From Cryptosporidium bovis (lineage: Eukaryota; Apicomplexa; Conoidasida; Eucoccidiorida; Cryptosporidiidae), in the NCBI GenBank assembly GCA_009768925.2, contig VHIT02000054.1:434001-498000 (forward strand): a DNA stretch of 64,000 bases. The letters are read 5' to 3'. Under the pieces are notes generated by a model. That model had not been told where the DNA came from. It was given only the letters and a program-made list of their open reading frames with translations, and did not search any database. The stretch's first letter is position 1. Every line of letters starts with the position of its first letter. The translations under genes and the position numbers were made by a program. Below, one piece after another: positions 48,414-56,088 of the stretch.

Positions 48414-48532
48414 ATGTATATCGAAAAGTATATAAACATTTAATTAGAACTACAATTTAAAATAAATGTTTATTCTAATACTTTTTTAACTTATACCAAT
48501 GTTTTTTCAATTATTCTAGTTTTCTACAAATA

Positions 48533-48838
48533 TTATTTTCCGTCAATACTTTTGTTTTGGTTACTTATTTGTTGGTCTTGTTTGTTTAGTGTATTTTTCA
48601 TTTTTCTCCTCTTCAGATGGGTTTGGGACAACTGTTTTAAAAAATTTAAACATTGAAGATACTTGAATTCTTTGATATTAATTCCTGAATATAGAAAAAT
48701 AAAAAACGATTGGTCAGGGAATGGTGGAAATCTACTAAAAAGGATAGTGTAAGTGGGTACTACATCTCTAAAAACTTCCAGAATAAAAATATTGACAGTA
48801 AAATAAGGAATAATTTTCGTTACAATAGTTTTGTTCAT
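48533..48838 (-). CDS. Small hypothetical protein (101 aa)
   Basis: An ATG frame on the minus strand whose start is 44 bp from the divergent 14-3-3 ATG; it converges on the DnaJ gene. The first ~70 residues are hydrophobic/aromatic (VNIFILEVFRDVVPTYTI, FPPFPDQSFFIFLYSGI). The last 30 are basic and Gln/Asn-rich. I do not recognise it. The piece ILEVFRDVVPTY is faintly like a NOC3 segment, which is too short to use. Composition is coding-like, but it could be a chance frame in a promoter. Confidence 0.4.
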   Translation of the reverse strand: MNKTIVTKIIPYFTVNIFILEVFRDVVPTYTILFSRFPPFPDQSFFIFLYSGINIKEFKYLQCLNFLKQLSQTHLKRRKMKNTLNKQDQQISNQNKSIDGK

Positions 48839-48882
48839 AATAATTTTAAAAAAGTTTTCTATAATCAATAAAACTATAAAGA

Positions 48883-49596
48883 ATGAAGTTATCTCATGGA
48901 GCTTATAGGGCAAAATTAGCAGATATGATTGGAAGCTACAATGACGTAATAAAAGTGCTTACAGAGTCATCAAATTTTAACGATAGTTCGCTCATACTGT
49001 TATTGGCAGGATCACTTAGAAATAGGGTAACTTCCATTCGAAATTCACTTAAAGAAATAAAAACTAAAGAATTAAAGTATGAGAAGAAGTGTCCTGAATT
49101 TGCAAAGGTGGTTTCAGACATAAAAAGCGAGTTGGAGGAGTTAATTCTTATTGAGAGTGAAGATGTAGAAAGAACAATAGATGATAATTTATTAATCTAC
49201 AGTAAAGACGGCATAAGAGCATTTTGCATTAAACTAAAAGGTGATTTAATGCGCTACAGAGCCGAGATACTAAAAGATGATGAAAAAAAGAAATGTATAA
49301 GAAAGTCAATAGAATTTTACGAGGATGCCCTCGAAAATGTGAGAAAGTGTTTAGACAATTATCCAACTGATCCATTATATTTGGCAATAGTATTAAATTA
49401 TGCCATTTTAAAATATGACTTGCTTGAAAATCCAGAAGGAGCAATGAAATTTGTTAATAGAGCAATTCAAGTTGCGGAACATTCAACAAAAGAACCACTT
49501 TGTGAGAAGTCTATGAAACTTATTAAGATACTTAAAGAAAATGTATCACAGTGGGAAAAAGGATCTAAGGGAATTCTTACAAGTGCCTTCTTTTAA
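48883..49596 (+). CDS. Divergent 14-3-3 protein
   Basis: A 237-residue all-helical protein, close to the usual ~245. 14-3-3 landmarks are AYRAKLADMIGSYNDVIKVL (helices A/B), the conserved CIKLKGDLMRYRAEIL segment that keeps the Arg-Tyr of the phosphopeptide pocket, and DPLYLAIVLNYAILKYDLLE in place of PIRLGLALNFSVFYYEIL. In helix C the usual Lys and second Arg of the basic pocket do not align with basic residues, so phosphopeptide affinity may be altered. It belongs to the atypical 14-3-3 group known in Cryptosporidium. 14-3-3 proteins dimerise and bind phospho-Ser/Thr clients in the cytosol. Confidence 0.83.
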   Translation: MKLSHGAYRAKLADMIGSYNDVIKVLTESSNFNDSSLILLLAGSLRNRVTSIRNSLKEIKTKELKYEKKCPEFAKVVSDIKSELEELILIESEDVERTIDDNLLIYSKDGIRAFCIKLKGDLMRYRAEILKDDEKKKCIRKSIEFYEDALENVRKCLDNYPTDPLYLAIVLNYAILKYDLLENPEGAMKFVNRAIQVAEHSTKEPLCEKSMKLIKILKENVSQWEKGSKGILTSAFF

Positions 49597-49683
49597 CTTG
49601 TATTTGCTAATTTATTATTGATTTATCTTGATATTTCAAATGAATAAGTAATAAATGAAAAAATTGCTATAAATCTAATTAGG

Positions 49684-50574
49684 TTATACATCCTTTACAG
49701 CTATTAAACCCATTAAAATATCATCTATACTTTTATTACTGTCTAGTTTTGAATAGTCAATTATCTGTAGTTTTGTTTAATAAAGTGTAAAAGAACGTCA
49801 AAACATTAGTTAAATAAATACGAATTTTCACAAATAGTAATAACATACCTCTTTAATCTCACCAATGTCATGGACTTGACTCAGATTATCTATATCTTCA
49901 ACTTCGCCTTTTATTAATTTTAAGACATTAAAGATCTAGTTCATGAAATAAAATAAAATTATTAAGTAATACAAGTCCTAGATTTATATATATCAAATAT
50001 AATACTTAACTTACCTGTTCAATTTCAATATTCAAAAAAACGCAAACAATATCTTTAGTTTTGTCATTCATTCCGAATGTTTTAAGGGAATTAGAAATCT
50101 AAAATGTATTACAAATCCAATGAAATAGTTGATGCTGTTGATTTATAATTCGACTACAATTAAAAAAACTTACATTTGTAGATGGAGACATATAATAAAT
50201 AATTTCTGTCTCGAATGTTTTTGTTCTTCTTTTGGTTTCAAATATTCTTTTTAATATGCAAATTGAAATAGAGTTTAGTATATGTTCAATGCTATAAACC
50301 TTCGTTTTATAACAAATAAAGTGGGTTGAATACTACATATATTTCAATATTTTCATGAACTCACCATTCTGGCGTTTAAAAACACAACAGATTGAGCTTT
50401 TTCCTCCACAATTATATTGTTTTTTCTTAAATAGTCGCTTCCAACCAACATGTTTGTTAGTTCCTTCACATTTTCAACATCCCTAAATAAACAAAGGGAA
50501 ATACATTCACCATTAATTAAGTCTTCAACAAACGAGTATGTTTTTATTTTATTCACAATTTTGTCTCTATTCAT
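49684..50574 (-). CDS. CGI121: KEOPS complex subunit Cgi121/TPRKB, five exons
   Basis: Exons (minus): 50574-50365, 50299-50174, 50098-50015, 49935-49849 and 49764-49684; four introns of 65-84 nt, all phase 0; 195 residues. Exon 1 carries LCLFRDVENVKELTNML and VVFLNARM. Exon 2 ends ETEIIYYMSPSTN and exon 3 begins ISNSLKTFGMNDKTKDIVCV. These match the Cgi121 sequence in order (FRDVxNxxEL, T-E-I-I-x-N-L-S-P-x-N-N-I, A-L-x-x-F-G-I-x-D). KEOPS makes t6A37 in ANN-decoding tRNAs; Cgi121 binds the Bud32 kinase and tRNA 3' end. With TRM13 it is the second tRNA modification gene in the window. Several donors are GTAAGT, one GTATGT, one GTGAGT. Confidence 0.88.
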
Positions 50575-51533
50575 TTTTTTTTTTCACTTTTATTCAATAT
50601 TCCCAACTTATTTCACGACCAAATTTAATATTGAAATGGTTAAGAAGTTAAATTAAATAATTTAAACCTACTTACATTAAACAACGAATAAAAATGAACA
50701 TTCTACAGTTCTCGCTCAATTTCATCTCCTAAAATCGTTTTTTTAATATTTCTACCTTCACATGTTACTGGGAATATGTACTCTTTCCCAGGAAAAATGA
50801 TGCGAAATCCTAGTTAAGAAAGAAACACAAAACTAGATGAGCAACGTAAAATTTCCCACCAACTTGATACAGAATCACTCAAAAGGAAACTAAAAGTGAC
50901 AAAAGGGAAAAAAAGAGAAATTGCCCTATTTCACTAAATTATCCATATAGTGGGCAATGAGTAGTTACCACATATTGGAAATATAAGGAGCTAAAACTGA
51001 CAACCGCATTGTCAAGAAAACAAATTCAAGGAAGAAAAGTCAAGAGTAAATAGCAATTTCCATTTGTATAACGTCCTGGCATTAAATGAATATTCCAATT
51101 TAACTTATAACTCCCACATATTTTACCGCCATATGTAGACATACATCTCTGACTGGAGCCTTATACCGGTAAAAATGACAAAAATAAAAAGAATGTCTCA
51201 AAAAATAATTATTTGAGACGAAAGGTAATACTAGTAACAAGTAGACATAAATAAGAAAGGAGCCAAATTACTACAAATTTAATAGAAAAAACGTAAGATA
51301 AAATAAAACCGCTAGACCTTATTTATTATGTGTTTAAACAATTAAATAGGTAAATACTTGAATAAGAAAGGAGTTGAGATAGTGAAATTTAGGAAATAGG
51401 TGGCAAGGAATAATATTTCTTTTTTCTTCTTTCCAATTGCGAGGTGAGAGAGAAGGAGAGATTTATTGAGAAATACAGAGTTACTGCGACAATTGATTTG
51501 TCTTGAGGATAACAAATATACATTATAGACAAG
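50575..51533. promoter_or_regulatory. Divergent intergenic region CGI121 / eL27
   Basis: 959 bp without a convincing gene. It contains TATACCGGT at 51162-51170 and a purine GAGA-rich stretch at about 51440-51480 just before the eL27 ATG. A short minus-strand ATG exon followed by GTAAGT near 50674 could be a 5' leader intron for CGI121, but it does not join in frame. Confidence 0.4.
51162..51170. promoter_or_regulatory. TATACCGGT element
   Basis: An identical 9-mer to the copy at 12047-12055; 364 bp upstream of the eL27 ATG. Confidence 0.4.
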
Positions 51534-51971
51534 ATGGCAAAGTTAATGAAGCAAGGTCGTGTTGTTGTATTACTAAACGGTCGCCATGCTGGAAAAAAAG
51601 CAATAGTAGTTAATACCTTTGAATCAGGAACAAAGGACCGTCCATTCCCATTTGTATTGGTTGCAGGAGTTGAAAAAGCTCCATTGAAGGTTCATAAGAG
51701 ACTCTCAAAAGATAAATTGAGGAAAAAGTCAGCAATTATACCATTTTTAAAATCAATTAATATGAACCATGTTATGCCAACACGTTATGTTGTTACTGAT
51801 TTTGAAATTAAGCCGTTACTTCAAGGAATTGATATGCAAGAAGCAGATGGTAAGAAACAAGCATTGAAGGCTTTATATACTGCATTCAATGACAAACTCA
51901 TCAACATTTCAACTGAAAAAGGGAAGGCTCCAAAGGATTTAATCTTCCTGAGAAGACCTTTAAGATTCTAA
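51534..51971 (+). CDS. RPL27: 60S ribosomal protein eL27
   Basis: A 145-residue intron-free protein. The start MAKLMKQGRVVVLLNGRHAG carries the KOW motif of eL27. AIVVNTFESGTKDRPFPF, AGVEKAPLKVHKR, MNHVMPTRY and the C-terminal KDLIFLRRPLRF are all family signatures. The family is ~136 residues; the small excess is mid-protein. It is a cytosolic large-subunit protein near the sarcin-ricin/exit side. High expression is expected; the purine-rich leader and TATACCGGT element upstream are the visible regulatory candidates. Confidence 0.98.
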   Translation: MAKLMKQGRVVVLLNGRHAGKKAIVVNTFESGTKDRPFPFVLVAGVEKAPLKVHKRLSKDKLRKKSAIIPFLKSINMNHVMPTRYVVTDFEIKPLLQGIDMQEADGKKQALKALYTAFNDKLINISTEKGKAPKDLIFLRRPLRF

Positions 51972-52129
51972 GTGAAATATAATACAAGAGAGCTATTATT
52001 GATTGTGATAGAAGACACCTTACTACCATAGTTAAATGTATTATTTACTCACAGATTTGGCACTAATTATTTCTATTTATTATTCCATTTCTCTTCTGTT
52101 TATATATCTTTTTCTAGGTTTGATTTACC

Positions 52130-52380
52130 GTAGATTGTACGTAGTGAAATGGCATATGCCTTTGTTTTGCTTCGAAGGCGATTTCTAGCTGTTTAGACCT
52201 GTTTATCTCGGTATTGTGCGAGCCACCACTGGCTGAATGAGGACCGATTACTACGGTCGTCACCTAGGTTCTCAGAAAAAAAGAGGATGATTTCGCCGAG
52301 ATGGGACTTTGTATGAAGAAAACTCTGAAGTGACAAGATGCGGACAACTTGGAACAGACAACTAGTTACATCTAAACCTC
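52130..52380 (+). ncRNA. Candidate structured non-coding RNA downstream of eL27
   Basis: A GC-rich patch in A+T-rich surroundings. Adjacent hairpins are visible: AGCC (52221-52224) with GGCT (52231-52234), and GACCG (52242-52246) with CGGTC (52254-52258) around a 7-nt loop. An outer CTGA/TCAG pairing is possible. CTAAACCT lies at 52372-52379. No known snRNA, snoRNA, SRP, RNase P or tRNA pattern fits. Strand is assumed from neighbouring transcription; the region could also be eL27 3' UTR. Confidence 0.25.
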
Positions 52381-52702
52381 GTTAAGTGTGATTGTTATGA
52401 ACGGAAAACCCTCATTTCTACAGCATAGCTGTTAAAGGTAGCGTATAACAAAACATAAAAAAATAGCATGATCAAAGAGACGTTTACAAAGATTTCAAAT
52501 GTGGTAAGTGGGAATACATGTATTTTACATATACACACACTATAACTTAAAATAGCAGAACGAAATGAACCTATCTCAAAAGAAAAAATAATGTTGTACC
52601 TTATCAATAAGCACAAATACGATGAGAAACAATCAAGTATTCGTTATTAGTTATGTTTTGTAAAGGTTAACCGCCAAAGGTACCATGGACTCTCTTTGTT
52701 CA

Positions 52703-52708
52703 GGCGCC
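52703..52708. promoter_or_regulatory. GGCGCC palindrome (E2F-like)
   Basis: Lies 243 bp upstream of the ERD2-like ATG in CAGGCGCCACTG context. One of five intergenic copies. Confidence 0.4.
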
Positions 52709-52950
52709 ACTGACCAACCCACAACCACTTAATAATATATAGAATAAAATTTAAATACGGGTGTATATAGATATATATAGAAATAAATAACAATTAAGAT
52801 TACTAGTACAAAAAGGGAAAAAATAAATAAATAAAATAAAAGAACTAAAACCATAAGTATAAACAAGAGGGTGGTTACAATTTGGCAAATAATAAAGGAA
52901 GTAAGGTATTTAGGTCTAAGGTATTGTATTACACACTTTTTGCCTGAATA

Positions 52951-53805
52951 ATGGAGGTGGTAAATTCCGCAGTAACAATAATTACTGACCCAGAGAAATG
53001 CAGAACTTGGGTTTCTCAGCATAAATCATCTGTTAAAGCATACATATCGTTGGCAATATTTTGTGTGATTGTATTCTTTTTTCTCTCAGATGGTGATTTT
53101 TCATTTTTATTAACATTATCTTCATTAACATCGGCTTTCAGCTTTGCCATGGTGTGTTTAAAAATAGAAATCACAAAATCATGTGCAGGAGTGTCATTAA
53201 AAATGATGGAGGCATATGTAATATTAATATTTTCGAGATTATGTTCCATTATACCATTCGAAGGATATTTGCCATATGATAGAAGCGGTGATTGGTTATA
53301 TCAGACATTGGAAGCAAGTTGTATGATTATAGCAGGAACAATCGTATATTTGTGTAGGTATCGTTATAAGGAAACATACGATCCTAATTCTGATGAATTT
53401 AATAGCATGTTTTTGATTATCCCTGCATTTATTATGGCACTAATATTGCATCCATCATTGAATTCTTGGATGCCTGCAGATATTGCATGGACATTTGCTC
53501 TATATTTGGAAAGTGTTGTAGTTCTTCCTCAGCTGTTTATGTTTCAAAAAGAGCGCAAAGTAGTTCCATTTACGAGCCACTTTTTGGCGATGCAGGCCGT
53601 AAGTAAAATATTGGCATTCATTTTTTGGATATCTTCATACACTGAGCTCAATGATCCTTCAAAAGCTCTAAAAAAACACGTTGGTTATTGGGTTATTATA
53701 ATGCAAGTTATTCAACTCATCCTCATGGGTGACTTTATTTACCACTATGCTAGATGTTTAACTAGAGGTGTTCCCGTGCAGTTTATACTCATGGAAAATG
53801 TCTAA
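52951..53805 (+). CDS. ERD2/KDEL-receptor-like seven-TM protein
   Basis: A 284-residue protein with about seven hydrophobic segments after a ~28-residue N-terminal extension. Family-like features are the GVSLKMMEAYVILIFSRLCS segment (cf. G-x-S-L-K-T-Q-x-L-Y-x-L-V-F-x-x-R-Y) and a later TFALYLESVVVLPQLFMFQK matching 'E-A-V-A-I-L-P-Q-L-x-x-L-Q', where ERD2 proteins have the same ESVVVLPQL core. It then has HFLAMQAVSK and a final helix. It is longer than canonical KDELR (~212), like the ERD2-like branch of plants and protists. Canonical receptors retrieve KDEL cargo from Golgi to ER. The KDEL-ended lectin at 28 kb would be a potential client of a true receptor; ligand specificity here is uncertain. 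Confidence 0.82.
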   Translation: MEVVNSAVTIITDPEKCRTWVSQHKSSVKAYISLAIFCVIVFFFLSDGDFSFLLTLSSLTSAFSFAMVCLKIEITKSCAGVSLKMMEAYVILIFSRLCSIIPFEGYLPYDRSGDWLYQTLEASCMIIAGTIVYLCRYRYKETYDPNSDEFNSMFLIIPAFIMALILHPSLNSWMPADIAWTFALYLESVVVLPQLFMFQKERKVVPFTSHFLAMQAVSKILAFIFWISSYTELNDPSKALKKHVGYWVIIMQVIQLILMGDFIYHYARCLTRGVPVQFILMENV

Positions 53806-54808
53806 TACACTGGTGAAATAGGTGAAAACTGCTTTGTTTTTGCTCAACCACCGCACCAATAGGAAACACCCCAAGGCAATGCCAAACAGTATGGCTGGAG
53901 AGAAGTTAATCAATTAGATTAAACCTAATGAATAGATTGATAAGTACAGAAAACACAAATATACGTGCACATATTGGTTACGTGCGTACACATGAGGTAC
54001 GAACAGATAGTAACAATATAAACAGTAAGAAATGATAAATAACAGTGTTCATATTTTCATCTTCATTATTGTCTAGAGCTTTTCTATAGTTTCCCTGTAG
54101 TAAAACAATGAATTTAGTGTATACATTCTGGATGAGATAACCCTGCTTCGTTGTCACGATTTATCCGTACGTATAGATATATCGCTCCCCCTCTGAGCAG
54201 GTGTGTCCCTGCCCACATCCTACTGAGGTGGGTGGAGGTGGAAAGGTGAGGTAATCCACAGGTGAGTACCTTGCACCAGAAATGTGGATTGTTTCAGTGT
54301 GCATGTGGAGAGTGAAACAACGATTTGTTGTTTCATTCAAGGTTAATTTGCTTGGAGGCAAAGGAAAGCATCTACGAGTAAGCTAGGAGCAAGTTAAATA
54401 TCTATTACAAAATAAGAAAAAAAAAGAGAACGATATTTTAAGCAGAGATCCATGAACTAACTGTTTTTCGGAATGCCACACGTTAAATTTGATGTCCCTG
54501 AAGATTCGGCGCCCAACATGTGTCTCACACATGGCGGGAGGTTTTTTTGATAATATCCATGTAAACGAGGAGCATACTGCTCGTATCAAAGAGGATAAAA
54601 ATATAAAAAAATAAGTTGGATTAAAGTCAAGAACAAAAAAAATTAATAAAAGAGGTTAGAGGTTTTCTTTATTATATTCCATTTGTTTGGTTTGTATTTT
54701 TGTAAATAGAAAATACAAAGCTATAAATCGCAACTACTGAAATAGAATTTAACAAGGTGAAGAATAATAGACTATTGCAAGAAAGTGGGTTTAGTGATTG
54801 GATATAAG
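53806..54808. promoter_or_regulatory. Upstream region of aldolase
   Basis: 1003 bp without a gene. A GC-rich segment at about 54160-54340 has G-tracts (GAGGTGGGTGGAGGTGG type) opposite a CCCAC run and can fold locally. GGCGCC lies at 54508-54513. The minus-strand frames here lack similarity to anything. Confidence 0.4.
54508..54513. promoter_or_regulatory. GGCGCC palindrome (E2F-like)
   Basis: In TTCGGCGCCCAAC context, about 296 bp upstream of the aldolase ATG. Confidence 0.4.
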
Positions 54809-55885
54809 ATGTCAATTTGTCAGAATAGAGCAAAGGAATTGGCGGAGAACGCGAAAAGAATAGCATCTCCTGGAAAAGGCATATTGGCAGCAGATGAGTC
54901 AACAGGAACAATAAAGAAAAGATTTGACCAAGTAGGTGTTGAAAACACGGAGGAAAATAGAGCAGCATATCGTGAACTTCTCTTTAAAACTGATGGTTTA
55001 AGTCAGTACATTTCCGGTGTGATATTATATGAGGAGACACTATTCCAAAAGACATCAAGTGGTGAAAAAATGACAGACTTGTTGGCCAAACAAGGTATAT
55101 TGCCAGGTATCAAGGTAGATATGGGACTTGTTCCATTACCTCTTTCAAATGGAGAGACTGCAACAACTGGATTGGATGGACTGGGTGAAAGGTGCAAGAG
55201 ATACTATGAAGCAGGAGCTCGCTTTGCAAAATGGAGAGCTGTACTTACAATAGATCAGTGCAATGGAAAGCCAAGTTGTTTGTCAATTACAGAGACAGCG
55301 CATTCACTTGCTAGATACGCAGCAATATGTCAAGAGAATGGCTTGGTTCCAATAGTGGAACCTGAAATATTGACAGACGGATCTCACGATATTGATGTTT
55401 GTGCAAAAGTGACGGAAAAGGTACTTTCTGCAGTGGTTAGTGCGCTACATCTCCACCATGTGCTTTTGGAAGGTGCTTTGTTGAAGCCGAATATGGTTAC
55501 TCCTGGGTCTGACTGCCAAAAAAGAGCATCCCCCCAAGAGGTAGCTTTTTACACAGTTAGAACTCTAATGAGAACAATTCCATCATCAATGGCTGGTGTT
55601 ATGTTCCTTTCAGGTGGTCAGTCAGAGGAGGAGGCTTCTTTAAATCTTTGCGAAATGAATAAAATCAAGGATTGTCCTCTCTTCTTATCCTTTTCTTATG
55701 GTCGTGCCCTGCAAGCCTCTGTGCTCAAAGCCTGGAAAGGCAATCCAAGCAACATTCCCGCTGCCCAGCAGGCACTTTTAGAGAGAGCAAGAGCCAATTC
55801 CGAGGCCCAACTTGGTATCTACAAAGGTGGTGTTGGTGGTTCTGCTGCTTCTGAGGGCTTATTCGTCAAATCTTATGTTTACTAG
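54809..55885 (+). CDS. FBA: Fructose-bisphosphate aldolase, class I
   Basis: The start is set at the ATG at 54809 (358 residues); the frame extends upstream only to GTG codons. Class I features: [20 protein letters not shown], the lysine-containing KWRAV segment, VEPEIL, the Schiff-base lysine in [13 protein letters not shown], and [13 protein letters not shown]. The protein ends in Tyr (VKSYVY), needed for catalysis. It cleaves fructose-1,6-bisphosphate into DHAP and glyceraldehyde-3-phosphate in the cytosol. TPI, the next glycolytic enzyme, is also in this window but 5.6 kb away and on the other strand. It converges on WDR24. Confidence 0.98.
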   Translation: MSICQNRAKELAENAKRIASPGKGILAADESTGTIKKRFDQVGVENTEENRAAYRELLFKTDGLSQYISGVILYEETLFQKTSSGEKMTDLLAKQGILPGIKVDMGLVPLPLSNGETATTGLDGLGERCKRYYEAGARFAKWRAVLTIDQCNGKPSCLSITETAHSLARYAAICQENGLVPIVEPEILTDGSHDIDVCAKVTEKVLSAVVSALHLHHVLLEGALLKPNMVTPGSDCQKRASPQEVAFYTVRTLMRTIPSSMAGVMFLSGGQSEEEASLNLCEMNKIKDCPLFLSFSYGRALQASVLKAWKGNPSNIPAAQQALLERARANSEAQLGIYKGGVGGSAASEGLFVKSYVY

Positions 55886-56088
55886 AACAAGTATTTATAG
55901 CAATACTAGGACTAGTAACTAATAGTACTAGACTGAGAAAATTTTACTGAAATACTAAGTTCAAAAAAATAGATATGAATATCGAGCAATAAGTATTTGA
56001 TACACTTATATTCATGGTTCAAAGGTAAATGTTAAATTGCGTTGCTTAGTAATTCCGTCAATTTATTTTTGGCCTTTGTGTATTTTTT

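Larger units (their letters stand above)
51972..52950. other. Intergenic region eL27 / ERD2-like
   Basis: 979 bp. 52130-52380 is GC-elevated with clear short hairpins (separate entry). GGCGCC is at 52703-52708. The rest is A+T-rich with no gene supported. Confidence 0.4.

Noticed and set aside
50650-50730. Upstream coding exon for CGI121 (ATG followed by GTAAGT on the minus strand)
   Set aside because: The possible acceptor does not join in frame with the exon 1 ATG; at most a 5' leader intron.
54161-54361. 66-codon minus-strand frame in the aldolase upstream region
   Set aside because: Falls in a GC-rich non-coding patch; no coding features.
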